Assembly: GCA_028820845.1 (NCBI GenBank)
Contig: JAPPII010000035.1
Span: 1-64,000, forward strand
Source: Candidatus Poribacteria bacterium
Lineage (GTDB): Bacteria > Poribacteria > WGA-4E > WGA-3G
Direction: 5' to 3'
Length of the DNA stretch: 64,000 nt
The notes under the pieces are model-generated. The model did not search any database, had not been told where the DNA came from, and saw only the letters and a program-made list of their open reading frames with translations. A program made the position numbers and the translations under genes. Of this stretch, positions 52,631 to 62,014 are shown piece by piece. How positions within the stretch are numbered: position 1 is the first letter of the stretch; every line of letters starts with the position of its first letter.

Positions 52631-54940
52631 ATGTCTAGAAGTTTTGATAATCCTAAAACTTCAGTAATTTATGGTTCATTTGGTGAATTTACTATAGGTA
52701 AAGGTGAAAATACTATTCGTGCGAAATATCTTCTTACGAAAATAAAGCCCGGGAGTGATGGTAATTGGGAATGCGAATTAGCATCCGAAATGAAACCTTG
52801 GCGTGAGGTATTTAATGTTGAAGAGTTGAGTTTTGATGAGTTATTACAGCGGGATCTTGATGATTCACGAGTAGCACACGATCTAATTCCCTACTTGCTT
52901 GGTGAATTAGGAGGTAGAGCAAAGTTCTTTCCTCCAATTTTAGCGGTAATTGTTCCTCGTAAAGATACTGGATCGGGTATTGAGGGTTTTTATCCACCTC
53001 AAGAGGTCATTAATCAGGTTGAGGAGTATGGTAATTTATTTGATTTTGAACAAATTGAATGGGATGGCCAGTTAACACCACTGGCAAGTCTGAGTTACAA
53101 CAGACAACGTTCTGCTTTCATAATTGTTGATGGTCAACACCGAGCTATGGCAGTGCTAGCTCTACACCGTCAACTGAACCAAAATTGGGGGGACAATGCT
53201 TTCGCCTCTTATTATGATCATATTGAGGTAACCTCTGAACAAGTCAAAAGTATTGAATTGCCAGTATGTATCGTCTATTTTCCAGACCTACATAAGGGTA
53301 ATCCTATACCGCGAGAGCAAGGTATTGATTTAAGTTCTATTTGTCGCGAAATATTTCTGGTCGTAAATCGTAGTGCTAAACGAGTTAGTGCAGCGCGAAC
53401 TCTTTTGCTAGATGATGATGATATCGCTGCACGCCTAATGCGTAAAACCTTGTCCACTCTCAAAAATCGTAACAGAAAAGAGGACGGATTAGCCCGAATC
53501 TATTCAATTTCTTATGGAGATTCAGACACAGAAATTGGAGAGAAAGAAGTTATCTCAGGTCGACTTGAATATAGCAGCGCGATTGCGCTGCACAAAGTTC
53601 ATGGAGCATTGTTTTTCGGTTCTGATGAAGCATTTAGACTAGACAATTATGAAGATATTTCAGATGGTCGCAAAATAAGAAACAGCAACCGTCCAGTTGA
53701 GATCTTACTTGGAACAAGAATTGAAAACTACCCAACTTTATCGCGTAATTCAGGTAAGACATTACCTCCGGATGAAGTAGATGAAATAATTGAAAAACTG
53801 GGGGATATGGCAGACAAAGCACTAGTAAGCCTTTTTGATGGATTTCGTCCCTTTACAATTCATAATTCCGAACTTCGTCGCTTGAGAATGAAACTTTTAG
53901 ATCCTAACTTTCAATCTCAGGTTGAACAGAAAAAAGCATATAGTCTGGTTTTTGAAGGAAGTGGAGTTCGGAATGTTTTTGAATCACATTTTGAAAGGTT
54001 GAAAGATGAAAGAGAAGCATGTATCTATGAAGATGGAACAGCTCCGCTCCATTTACAGCGACAGATTAAATTCTGTGAATCTGTGATGCAAGCACTCGGC
54101 TATCATGAACGCGAATTTCATCGTTTTCGAGCATGTAGTTTTTTTCATATAAACCCCGACTTGTTTGATAATGAAAACAACCAGGAAGATCACGTAGAAT
54201 TGAGCCAAAAGGCCCGCGTCCTCTTCCAAACTTTGGCAACCCAGGCTTTTCAACTTGGCTATGCTATGACTATTTTTACCGTTGTTGAAGAATTAAAACG
54301 CTTGCAACCTCTGACCTCTCCTTTTGAATATCCGAAAAGATTTGAACTTGTAGAATTTGTTACAGAAGTTTATCTCGCAGCCCTTAACAAATACTTCTCT
54401 CCGAAAGAAAAAACGGTCCATAGGAGTCTCACCGGTTACATACGCGAACCACGAGTTTCAATTTTTGATGCGAACGCGCACGGACTTCGGGGGCTCTTAG
54501 CGATGAGTATCAGTGAATTAAATGAGCGTCAGTGGCGATTTTTCCGATATGTCATCTTAGAAATTGTTCACTCTCCGTTCTGCTGGAAAGCGGCTCAATC
54601 AAAAATGAAAAAAATGAACAACGAATGGGCACTAGAATGGTATAAAAAAGCAATTCCTACACTGGTAGATGGTATTATCTCAGAACGTGAAAAATATATT
54701 AACGATGCCATTGAAGCTTCTGTAAAAGGACGAGAATTTGAATTACTTAGAATGCGCACAGAAGCTGAAGAAAGAGGGTCTGGCAAAACCCATGAGCAAA
54801 TTCAGGATAGTATTGAGAAACTCCAAAACGCGCGTAAGGAAGCTGCAAAGAAAAACACAGATAGTCATCTAAAAGCAAGTCTAGAAGATATTGAAGAAAA
54901 AGAAGATATGGTTAAACGCTTAATTGCCCGACTGCAATAA
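52631..54940 (+). CDS. DGQHR-domain (DndB-like) protein
   Basis: A 769-residue protein of the ParB-like DGQHR group. The signature F-I-I-V-D-G-Q-H-R (D167-R171) is intact. Family members include DndB, which negatively regulates dnd modification, and DNA-sensing NTPases. Here the protein is about twice DndB length, with a long helical C-terminus (residues 650-769 are strongly charged and coiled-coil-like). It may recognise modified sites and control modification or restriction. It sits between the GIY-YIG and GHKL ATPase genes, so it probably acts with them. It could replace SspE, whose DUF262 part carries a related motif. Confidence 0.75.
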   Translation: MSRSFDNPKTSVIYGSFGEFTIGKGENTIRAKYLLTKIKPGSDGNWECELASEMKPWREVFNVEELSFDELLQRDLDDSRVAHDLIPYLLGELGGRAKFFPPILAVIVPRKDTGSGIEGFYPPQEVINQVEEYGNLFDFEQIEWDGQLTPLASLSYNRQRSAFIIVDGQHRAMAVLALHRQLNQNWGDNAFASYYDHIEVTSEQVKSIELPVCIVYFPDLHKGNPIPREQGIDLSSICREIFLVVNRSAKRVSAARTLLLDDDDIAARLMRKTLSTLKNRNRKEDGLARIYSISYGDSDTEIGEKEVISGRLEYSSAIALHKVHGALFFGSDEAFRLDNYEDISDGRKIRNSNRPVEILLGTRIENYPTLSRNSGKTLPPDEVDEIIEKLGDMADKALVSLFDGFRPFTIHNSELRRLRMKLLDPNFQSQVEQKKAYSLVFEGSGVRNVFESHFERLKDEREACIYEDGTAPLHLQRQIKFCESVMQALGYHEREFHRFRACSFFHINPDLFDNENNQEDHVELSQKARVLFQTLATQAFQLGYAMTIFTVVEELKRLQPLTSPFEYPKRFELVEFVTEVYLAALNKYFSPKEKTVHRSLTGYIREPRVSIFDANAHGLRGLLAMSISELNERQWRFFRYVILEIVHSPFCWKAAQSKMKKMNNEWALEWYKKAIPTLVDGIISEREKYINDAIEASVKGREFELLRMRTEAEERGSGKTHEQIQDSIEKLQNARKEAAKKNTDSHLKASLEDIEEKEDMVKRLIARLQ

Positions 54941-54971
54941 ATTTGTAGGGAGTTTGTTCATAAAATCAACC

Positions 54972-57437
54972 ATGAAGCAACTTTTCAACAAACTATACTT
55001 CGCCCAAACTGAGGACGATGTTGATAAAGTCATCAACGCTCATCCGGACATTTTCAAACCTGAAAATTGGTCTCCACTCGGCGGTAACGAAAACAATTTC
55101 GGTGTTATCGAAAACCAACAATCTACTCCGATCGCAGCACTGATTGAGAAAATTACAAACTCAGTTGATGCCGTTCTGATGAAGAAATGCTTGGAAGCAG
55201 GTATTGATCCGAAATCCCGTCAAGCCCCCAATTCTATGGAAGAAGCCAAAATGAGTTTCTTTTCAAATTACGGAAAATGGGATCTATCAAAATTCCGGAA
55301 TCAACAAGCAGAAAGCATCCAAGTTCTTGCTGATGGACCTCGACGAAATACCTCTTTAATAATTTATGATGATGGTGAAGGCCAGCATCCTGAAGAATTC
55401 GAGAGTACCTTTCTGTCATTATTGAGTGGAAATAAAAACGAAATCCACTTCGTCCAAGGCAAATACAATATGGGGGGTAGCGGTGCCATTGTATTCTGCG
55501 GCAAAAAGCGGTATCAATTAATCGCTTCAAAACGTTTTGATAATACCGGAGAATTCGGTTTTACATTAATCAGAGAACACCCACTGAGCAAAGCAGAAGA
55601 AGTCACGAAAAAGAATACATGGTATGAATACTTGAAAATTGATGGGAAAATTCCTGCTTTTCGAGCAGACAGACAAGATTTAAGGCTGCATAACAGGCCC
55701 TTCACAACTGGAACGATTATCAAACTCTATTCTTATGATTTACCTTCGGGAATTTCAGATATTTCAAGGGATTTGCATCAGAGTATCAACGAGTACCTAT
55801 TTGAACCTGTTTTGCCAGTGTACACAATTGAAAAAGAAGAACGCTATCCTAAGAGTTCTTTGCGTAGGGGTTTATACGGATTAAAGCGCAGGTTAGAACA
55901 GGAAGATAACAAGTACGTTGAAAAATCTTTTTCCGAGGATTTTGACGATTCTCTTTTTGGCAATATGAAAGTGACGTGTTATGTCTTCAGAACAAAAATT
56001 GATGATAGATCTGTCAAAGAGACTAAGGACACAATTCAACGCGAGTTTTTCAAAAATAATATGTCTGTGCTTTTTTCAGTCAATGGGCAAACACACGGGC
56101 ACTACACATCCGAATTCATAACCCGCTCCCTCAAATTGAATTTACTCAAAGAATATCTGCTTATTCATGTTGATTGCACGAACATGAATTACGATTTCCG
56201 CAAAGAACTATTTATGGCATCTCGTGACCGGTTAAAAGATGGTGAGGAAACCAGAGCATTACGAAAATTTTTGGCAGATAAACTCGGTAGCAAAAATGGA
56301 CGTTTAGCAGAAATTCAAAAACGACGAAAGGACTCAATAGCGGTAGAGAGTGAGGATGCGAAAGAGTTGCTTAAATCTTTCGCACAAAATTTCTCCCGAA
56401 ATACAGAATTGCTAAAATTATTGGAACAAACTTTAAATTTAGATTTGCCACCTAAAGGTAAGGAAAAAAGAGACACTAACAACTCAACGAAGGAAAAACA
56501 GCGAAAAAAGGAAGAACAACCCTTTAATCCCAAACGATTTCCCGCATTCTTCAAACGACGGACGCAAGGGAAAAAGGATAAGGAAGTAGTCGCAATACCG
56601 CTTGGTGGAGAGAAAACAATTTTCTTTGATACGGATGTTGAAAACAATTATTTCGATCGTATAGAAGAACCTGGAGAGTTGAAAATTGCCATTCTTGATT
56701 TCAAAAGGAATGACACGGAAGGGGGAAATGCCCCAGGAAAAGTTGATCGGATTGAAAATGTATTTAATGCGCGGAAAAGCAGCCCACAAGATGGAACCAT
56801 CAAAATTCATCTCAATCCTAAAAAAGAAGTGAACGTTGGGGATGAAGTAAAAATCAAAGTTAGTTTGGAAGATCCAATAGGGGAATTTGAGGAAATATTC
56901 TGGGTGAAAGTGAGTGAGCCGAAGGCACCTACGCAACCCTCACCGAAACCTGACAAACAGGAAATACCGAGTTTAGGATTGCCCGACTTGATATACGCTT
57001 ACAAAGACGGTAGACCGGAAAGCAATGGTGAATTAACCTGGGAGCAAGTTGCAGAGGCAACCGGAGAAGAAATGGACTATGCTACTGTCATGTACCCTAT
57101 GGTGAATGGAGAAAAGTTAGAGAGCATTTACATTAATATGGATAGTACTGTTTTGCAGAATTTCAGAGCGAAAACCCGAAATCCAAACCAAGAACAGTTA
57201 GAGAAGTCCAACCAGAGATATATCGCCTCCGTATATTCTCATGTTCTGTTTTTGTACTCAATTACAAAGGCGCGTAAATATCAGGTTGTGCAAGAGCAAA
57301 ATGACACCAATTTTGACAATAACGGCACTTCCGATGTTGAATTAGGGATTTATCTCAAAGATTTGTTTGATAGTTATTACGCAGAATTTCTTGTCAACTT
57401 CGGTTTTGATGAAATTATGCAATTGTTAGGAGATTAA
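54972..57437 (+). CDS. GHKL-type ATPase of the defence operon
   Basis: An 821-residue protein with an N-terminal Bergerat fold ATPase: N-box E59-K-I-T-N63-S-V-D66, G1 box D-D-G-E-G (133-137), and G2 box K-Y-N-M-G-G-S-G-A (164-172). The following 250 residues probably form a transducer domain, as in MORC and gyrase/MutL ATPases. Residues about 480-545 are lysine-rich and low-complexity; a beta-rich module and a helical C-terminus follow. MORC-like ATPases in bacterial defence islands are thought to clamp DNA and activate nucleases. ATG at 54972 is 31 nt after the DGQHR gene; an earlier frame start overlaps that gene and is less likely. Confidence 0.78.
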   Translation: MKQLFNKLYFAQTEDDVDKVINAHPDIFKPENWSPLGGNENNFGVIENQQSTPIAALIEKITNSVDAVLMKKCLEAGIDPKSRQAPNSMEEAKMSFFSNYGKWDLSKFRNQQAESIQVLADGPRRNTSLIIYDDGEGQHPEEFESTFLSLLSGNKNEIHFVQGKYNMGGSGAIVFCGKKRYQLIASKRFDNTGEFGFTLIREHPLSKAEEVTKKNTWYEYLKIDGKIPAFRADRQDLRLHNRPFTTGTIIKLYSYDLPSGISDISRDLHQSINEYLFEPVLPVYTIEKEERYPKSSLRRGLYGLKRRLEQEDNKYVEKSFSEDFDDSLFGNMKVTCYVFRTKIDDRSVKETKDTIQREFFKNNMSVLFSVNGQTHGHYTSEFITRSLKLNLLKEYLLIHVDCTNMNYDFRKELFMASRDRLKDGEETRALRKFLADKLGSKNGRLAEIQKRRKDSIAVESEDAKELLKSFAQNFSRNTELLKLLEQTLNLDLPPKGKEKRDTNNSTKEKQRKKEEQPFNPKRFPAFFKRRTQGKKDKEVVAIPLGGEKTIFFDTDVENNYFDRIEEPGELKIAILDFKRNDTEGGNAPGKVDRIENVFNARKSSPQDGTIKIHLNPKKEVNVGDEVKIKVSLEDPIGEFEEIFWVKVSEPKAPTQPSPKPDKQEIPSLGLPDLIYAYKDGRPESNGELTWEQVAEATGEEMDYATVMYPMVNGEKLESIYINMDSTVLQNFRAKTRNPNQEQLEKSNQRYIASVYSHVLFLYSITKARKYQVVQEQNDTNFDNNGTSDVELGIYLKDLFDSYYAEFLVNFGFDEIMQLLGD

Positions 57438-57631
57438 ATTCTTTTGTCTCTTATAGATGTTAACCTGCCACGGATAACAACATAAGCTAAAATCACGACT
57501 ATAGAAATTCAATTATACCTCGCCAGTAAACATCTACATCTTTCCAAGTGCTACCATAAACTTTCTTATCTAAAAACCGAATACTCCCCAATCCTCATTC
57601 TATAGACATAACACGCCAAAATCAACGGTAT

Positions 57632-57650
57632 GAATGCCTTAATGGCATTC
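57632..57650. repeat. GAATGCC/GGCATTC palindrome, fourth copy
   Basis: A 7-bp stem with TTAAT loop, preceded by ATCAACGGTAT as in the other copies. It lies in the 542-bp gene-free spacer that ends the defence island. The rest of the spacer contains other short repeats and a 3' AT-rich promoter. Confidence 0.8.
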
Positions 57651-57906
57651 CCCGGGAGTGCAGCGATTAGGTAACGAAGCCAAGCGAGGTTAGGAAACCT
57701 CGCCTACCGTGGTGAGAAGGCAGCAGATTGGGAGTGTGCAGTTAGGTAGAAAGAAATGGCGAGGATCGAAAAACGCCTAAAATCCGCGTCATCCGTTCTA
57801 TCCCTGCAATCCCTAATTCCAATGCATTTCCAACACAAAGATGCCAATGTGCTATCGACTTGACTTTAAACCAAATATCTCCCTACATTTTTTCACAAAA
57901 AATTAT

Positions 57907-57947
57907 TTGACAAAAAGAAAAATATCTGATAAAATTAACATTGTTAA
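57907..57947 (+). promoter_or_regulatory. tetR promoter with overlapping palindromic operator
   Basis: TTGACA (57907-57912), 17 nt, TAAAAT (57930-57935), then the palindrome TTAACA-T-TGTTAA (57935-57947), which covers the expected transcription start. The same palindrome occurs before the downstream lipoprotein gene, so autoregulation by the TetR protein is likely. Confidence 0.75.
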
Positions 57948-57979
57948 CCTAAATAACTATGTAAATCAAGGGTGAAACG

Positions 57980-58585
57980 ATGGGTGTTAAAGAACGGAGA
58001 GCAAGGGAAAAAGAAGAATTGCAGCAGCAAATTCTTGTTGCAGCGCGAGAACTCTTTGTCAATGAAGGTTATGAGAACGTCTCTATGCGAAAGATCGCTG
58101 ACAAGATTGAATACTCACCCACAACAATCTATCTTTATTTTAAAGACAAGGCAGATCTTTTAGACTCCGTTTGCCAGGAGACACTCCTGAGCCTATTGAA
58201 TACGCTTGACGAGCTAAAAAAAGATAAAAGCGACCCTGTTGAGACCTTGAGAAAAAGTGGACAAGTCTATGTCGCGTTCGGTCTAAAATATCCCCAGGAT
58301 TACAAACTGACGTTTGTCATTCGCCCGCAGTTCCAGAAGGGCTTGGGTCTTCAAGAAGGATCAATTGGCGAAAAAGTGTTTAATTATTTGCGTGAAATGG
58401 TGGCTGAATGCATTCAACAGCAAATATTCAGGCAGGTGGATATCGAAACCACCAGTCAGGTCATGTGGTCAGCCGTTCACGGTATTACACTGCTCCTGAT
58501 TGACTTCCCCGATTTCCCTTGGACTGAGAAAGATACACTGATTAACACGGTCATTGATACCACAATTGAGGGCTTGAAAGCATAG
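57980..58585 (+). CDS. TetR-family transcriptional regulator
   Basis: A 201-residue repressor. The N-terminal DNA-binding domain is typical: A-A-R-E-L-F-V-N-E-G-Y-E-N-V-S-M-R-K-I-A, followed by Y-S-P-T-T-I-Y-L-Y-F-K-D-K-A-D-L-L (residues about 17-63). The C-terminal ligand domain matches the WHG/TetR_C group, including the A-V-H-G-I-T-L-L-L-I block. It should bind the 13-bp palindrome found in its own promoter and in the next gene's promoter. The ligand is unknown. Confidence 0.93.
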   Translation: MGVKERRAREKEELQQQILVAARELFVNEGYENVSMRKIADKIEYSPTTIYLYFKDKADLLDSVCQETLLSLLNTLDELKKDKSDPVETLRKSGQVYVAFGLKYPQDYKLTFVIRPQFQKGLGLQEGSIGEKVFNYLREMVAECIQQQIFRQVDIETTSQVMWSAVHGITLLLIDFPDFPWTEKDTLINTVIDTTIEGLKA

Positions 58586-58639
58586 ATTTGAAGCTATCCG
58601 GCAAAATTCGCTTATATCTTTTTATTTTTTGTTTAAAAA

Positions 58640-58652
58640 TTAACACTGTTAA
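58640..58652 (+). promoter_or_regulatory. Second TetR operator, before the FG-GAP lipoprotein gene
   Basis: TTAACA-C-TGTTAA differs from the tetR operator only at the centre. In both promoters ATGTAAATC follows the extended palindrome (to its final C) after the same 10-nt gap, so whole promoter modules seem related. Confidence 0.75.
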
Positions 58653-58698
58653 CTTACTTAGATATGTAAATCTATAGAACGCATAAAAGAAGAAAAAA

Positions 58699-60399
58699 AT
58701 GAAAAAGCAAAATTCGGTTCACAAACGCTTCTTTTTTGAAGTCGAGGACATAAAACATTATTGGCAGTGTCTGTTCCATATACTCATGTTTGGCGTATTT
58801 CTGTCAAGCTGCTCGGTTGAATCCGAAGTGCTCACTCCAGAAATGCCTGCTTCCATGGAATTCACCTTTGACCGGTATGAAATCGTTACTGGCATAACGG
58901 AACGTCAGTCGGTTTTGACCGGGTTTCTTTTCGGGGGCCCTATCGCCGAACTTGCCGTGGTGCACATCAACGCAAACGATGACCACCGTTTGCGCATTTA
59001 TGCGTTCAACAATGTCACTTGGGCACCGAAACTTGATACAGTGCTGCGTCGCGAAGTATTGTTCGTTGACGTTGCAAATATCAACGGACGCGACCGGTTG
59101 ATTACCTATGGACGCGACCACGTGAACTGGTTTGACCCTGCGTCGGCGACCGAGCATCCACTCATAGCAATTCCTTCTAACTTTGAACCGCCGCGCAGCC
59201 GTGAAATCCCCCATGTAGACATCACTCGGGATCTGAACGGCGACGGTCGCGACGACCTCGTATTCCCAGATGTTGATGGCTTTTGGGTATGCATCCAGAT
59301 GAGCGACGGCACATTCGCCGAGAAAGTGAAAATTGGTGCCTCCACCGAGATGGAGCGGATCCTCGGAGCTGATGGATATCGATACGACCCTTGGTCTCAG
59401 AGTCGGATTCATGAGATTGACTTCAACCGAGATGGACGCAACGATCTGGTGTTCTGGAACGAGGATCACTTTAAGGTCCATCTCCAAGATGAGCGCGGAC
59501 TGTTTTCATCGAAGCCTACGATCTTCATGGCCAATGTGGCATTTGACTCGGACCAACTTTCCCCACTCGCCACTGGCGACATGACAGGAAAGGTGCTGTA
59601 CGCGTTGGCTGATCTGAACAACGATGGTGTCGCCGACTTGGTGATTTTCAAGCTTTCGGGCAAGGACATTTCCAATAAGCACTCCAGCTACGCCGTGCAT
59701 TTCGGCGCACCAACACCTGATGGTGGCACAGTGTTCGCACAAGATGCTGACATCGCCTTCGAGTCAGACGAAAAAATCCAGATCGGGATGGACCGGCACG
59801 ACTTCAACCGCGATGGCCAGATTGACCTAATGATTACCACTATCAACATTGAGTCCCTCAAGGGCAGCCTTTGGAAACGCATCAAAGGTTTTATGGGTGA
59901 TGATATCAGGCTCGGGCTCGAGTTCTACCAAATGGAGAAAGGTGCCTACGCCAGCACACCCAACACTACCCGCGGGATAGCATTGGACGGCGTACCCAGT
60001 CACCGCGAACCGGGGTGGGTGCCACTGGACGTTGTGCTTCGAGGCGCGACGCACGAGAACCGGAACAGAGAAAAAAGCTATCCGCGCGCCTTCAACACAA
60101 CTTTGCTTATCGGAGATGTAACCGGAGACGGTCGTTCAGATCTGATCATCGGAGATCACCCCGAAATTATGGTCGTTTTTGTCGGTGTGCCAGGACCTGA
60201 AATCTTCGCCCAGCAGCCACAGGTGGTGAGGGTTGCTATGCCTAACGACGAGGAATACACCTGGCTGGTAGACCTCAACAAGGACGGGATGCAAGATATA
60301 CTCATGCACCATCCACTCACGCTACGAGATGGGCACGGTGCCCCGATAAAGCCTCTCGGAACCGAACCTCATCGCATAACGATACTCATTTCCCGATAA
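58699..60399 (+). CDS. FG-GAP/VCBS-repeat lipoprotein
   Basis: A 566-residue exported protein. A long, basic N-terminal region leads to a hydrophobic segment ending in lipobox-like L-S-S-C (about residues 35-38), so it is probably a lipoprotein. At least six calcium-binding FG-GAP loops follow (D-L-N-G-D-G-R-D-D-L, D-F-N-R-D-G-R-N-D-L, D-L-N-N-D-G-V-A-D-L, D-F-N-R-D-G-Q-I-D-L, D-V-T-G-D-G-R-S-D-L, D-L-N-K-D-G-M-Q-D-I), consistent with a beta-propeller. It is controlled by the adjacent TetR regulator through a shared operator. The ligand is unknown. Confidence 0.82.
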   Translation: MKKQNSVHKRFFFEVEDIKHYWQCLFHILMFGVFLSSCSVESEVLTPEMPASMEFTFDRYEIVTGITERQSVLTGFLFGGPIAELAVVHINANDDHRLRIYAFNNVTWAPKLDTVLRREVLFVDVANINGRDRLITYGRDHVNWFDPASATEHPLIAIPSNFEPPRSREIPHVDITRDLNGDGRDDLVFPDVDGFWVCIQMSDGTFAEKVKIGASTEMERILGADGYRYDPWSQSRIHEIDFNRDGRNDLVFWNEDHFKVHLQDERGLFSSKPTIFMANVAFDSDQLSPLATGDMTGKVLYALADLNNDGVADLVIFKLSGKDISNKHSSYAVHFGAPTPDGGTVFAQDADIAFESDEKIQIGMDRHDFNRDGQIDLMITTINIESLKGSLWKRIKGFMGDDIRLGLEFYQMEKGAYASTPNTTRGIALDGVPSHREPGWVPLDVVLRGATHENRNREKSYPRAFNTTLLIGDVTGDGRSDLIIGDHPEIMVVFVGVPGPEIFAQQPQVVRVAMPNDEEYTWLVDLNKDGMQDILMHHPLTLRDGHGAPIKPLGTEPHRITILISR

Positions 60400-60442
60400 T
60401 TGGGAAAGGTAAAACCGGGGGCAATTGCCGTCCTCCTAGTGT

Positions 60443-60561
60443 TCTGTCACATCTAAACTGAGAGACAGTTTGTAGTAGGGAAACCATTCATTGCCCGTTC
60501 CTGACGTGCGATAAATCGCACTACTACAAACGAATTCACCTACAATTCAAAGGTGGACAGA
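60443..60561. mobile_element. MITE/REPIN-like element, second copy
   Basis: A 119-bp relative of the element at 32716-32843. It has TCTGTCA/TGGACAGA-like ends, a GTAGTAG foot, a damaged type-A hairpin (GGG...ATTGCCC with an altered left arm), an intact type-B hairpin at 60506-60521, CTACTAC, and the same right flank beginning ACGAATTCACC. Confidence 0.75.
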
Positions 60562-60701
60562 CTACTATACGATGGAAAATCAATAAATGGGAATACAAAC
60601 CGTCTGGGAACAATCGAGGCGACAGATCTTCCCAATTCCCCGTTGACATCCGCTATCAGATATGCTATCATTTGCACACAAACAGAGGGAGTCTGTCAAA
60701 G

Positions 60702-61853
60702 ATGAGAGAACAGCGTACACTTTTCGATCTGACACAAGACGGCCTGGTCATCGGGCAAAAACTTCAGCGTCTCTATCCCGAATTTGACGTGGATATTTTC
60801 GTTGCGGATGTGCGGATAGAGATGGAAGGCCAGACGATTTACAACGTGACGAAAGCCATCGGTCGCGTGTTGCGGGATTATCTGCCTCAAGACTACTCGG
60901 AGGCTCTCGCTATCTTGATGAATTACGTCGAGATTGAAGCTCCATCAGAACTGAGACGGCATCCGACTGCTGAGGTTGAGACGAGTCTACGACCGGTTTC
61001 GTACTTTATCAGTCTATACGGGCTCGAGGATTTTGACGCTTCTCTAGACGCTTTCGAGACACTCGCAAAACATCGGTGTACGCGCGGTGTGGACATCCGA
61101 GCGTTTATTATCGAAGACCCGAATCGGTGTTTTGAACGCTTTGGTGAGTGGGTGCAGGACGACAACGCCAACCTCCGTCTGTTTGTCGCTGCGTCGCTGT
61201 GTACACGGGGGACGTGGCAGAAATGGCTTAGACCCTATATTCAAAACCCGCGACCTATCTTAGCACTGCTGGAGACACTCAAAGACGACCCGGATGGGCG
61301 TGTGCGGGAGCAGGTCGGGACGGATATGCGCGACATCGTTAAGGACTATCCAGAGGCGGGCTACACTACGTTGGAACGGTGGGGTCAGGATGGACGCGCA
61401 GAGACGAAAAAGATTCTCCGGCGCGCCTTAAAATATCAGGTGAAGATTGGAGATGAACGGGCGTTTAAGTTACTGGGTCTGGGTGCGGTGCCGAAATTGG
61501 GGAAGGCAGACATCACGCTTATCGAACTGATACCTGAACGTCGGACGCTACCGATCAATGAACCTTTTCGTTTTTCGTTCAGCTTGCAGAGTGAATCTGA
61601 TGCAGACCAGACGATTCTGACTTACTACGCTGTTGCTTACAAACGTCCATCGGGGCACATCACGCGCAAACGGTATCGCCTGAGTCAACGGAAGTTGAAA
61701 CCGAGACAGCGTGTGGATTACGAGAAGTCTCTGTTTCCGCTGCCTTCTCTCAAACAATATAGCGACGGAAAAGCGTGTCTGGGATGGCACCGTTTTGAAC
61801 TTGAGGTGAACGGCGATGTGCTTGAGGGTTTCGATTTTGAAGTGGTAAAATAG
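60702..61853 (+). CDS. HEAT-repeat protein similar to AlkD-type DNA glycosylases
   Basis: A 383-residue all-helical protein. Its central part (E-T-L-A-K-H-R-C-T-R-G-V-D-I-R-A-F-I, W-V-Q-D-D-N-A-N-L-R-L-F-V-A-A-S-L, L-K-D-D-P-D-G-R-V-R-E-Q-V-G) has the HEAT-repeat pattern of the AlkC/AlkD DNA alkylation repair family. The C-terminal 100 residues add a beta-rich domain found in AlkC-like members. It probably binds damaged DNA and may excise alkylated bases; key catalytic residues cannot be confirmed. ATG at 60702 is chosen over TTG at 60672. Confidence 0.75.
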   Translation: MREQRTLFDLTQDGLVIGQKLQRLYPEFDVDIFVADVRIEMEGQTIYNVTKAIGRVLRDYLPQDYSEALAILMNYVEIEAPSELRRHPTAEVETSLRPVSYFISLYGLEDFDASLDAFETLAKHRCTRGVDIRAFIIEDPNRCFERFGEWVQDDNANLRLFVAASLCTRGTWQKWLRPYIQNPRPILALLETLKDDPDGRVREQVGTDMRDIVKDYPEAGYTTLERWGQDGRAETKKILRRALKYQVKIGDERAFKLLGLGAVPKLGKADITLIELIPERRTLPINEPFRFSFSLQSESDADQTILTYYAVAYKRPSGHITRKRYRLSQRKLKPRQRVDYEKSLFPLPSLKQYSDGKACLGWHRFELEVNGDVLEGFDFEVVK

Positions 61854-62014
61854 CGGTCGGCTGTCAGGGCGGGTTTCTACGAAACCCTTTCAGCGGTCAG
61901 TAGGGAGTCGCAGAATTTTGAAAGCAAAACTACTCTTAAAAGTAACTGACTGCTGAGAGTGGAGCGGAGCGAAACGCCCTGACTGCTGATAGCCAAACAA
62001 AGGAGTTCCTACAA
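61854..62014. other. Repeat-filled spacer before the tandem PhyH pair
   Basis: A GGGTTTC-TAC-GAAACCC hairpin near 61872-61888 and degenerate CAGTCAG/CTGACTG repeats. AAAGGAGTT precedes the next ATG. No gene is seen. Confidence 0.5.

Noticed and set aside
52631-54940. Dpd 7-deazaguanine modification system via the DGQHR protein
   Set aside because: No TGT-like DpdA or helicase genes are found, while sulfur-transfer proteins are.
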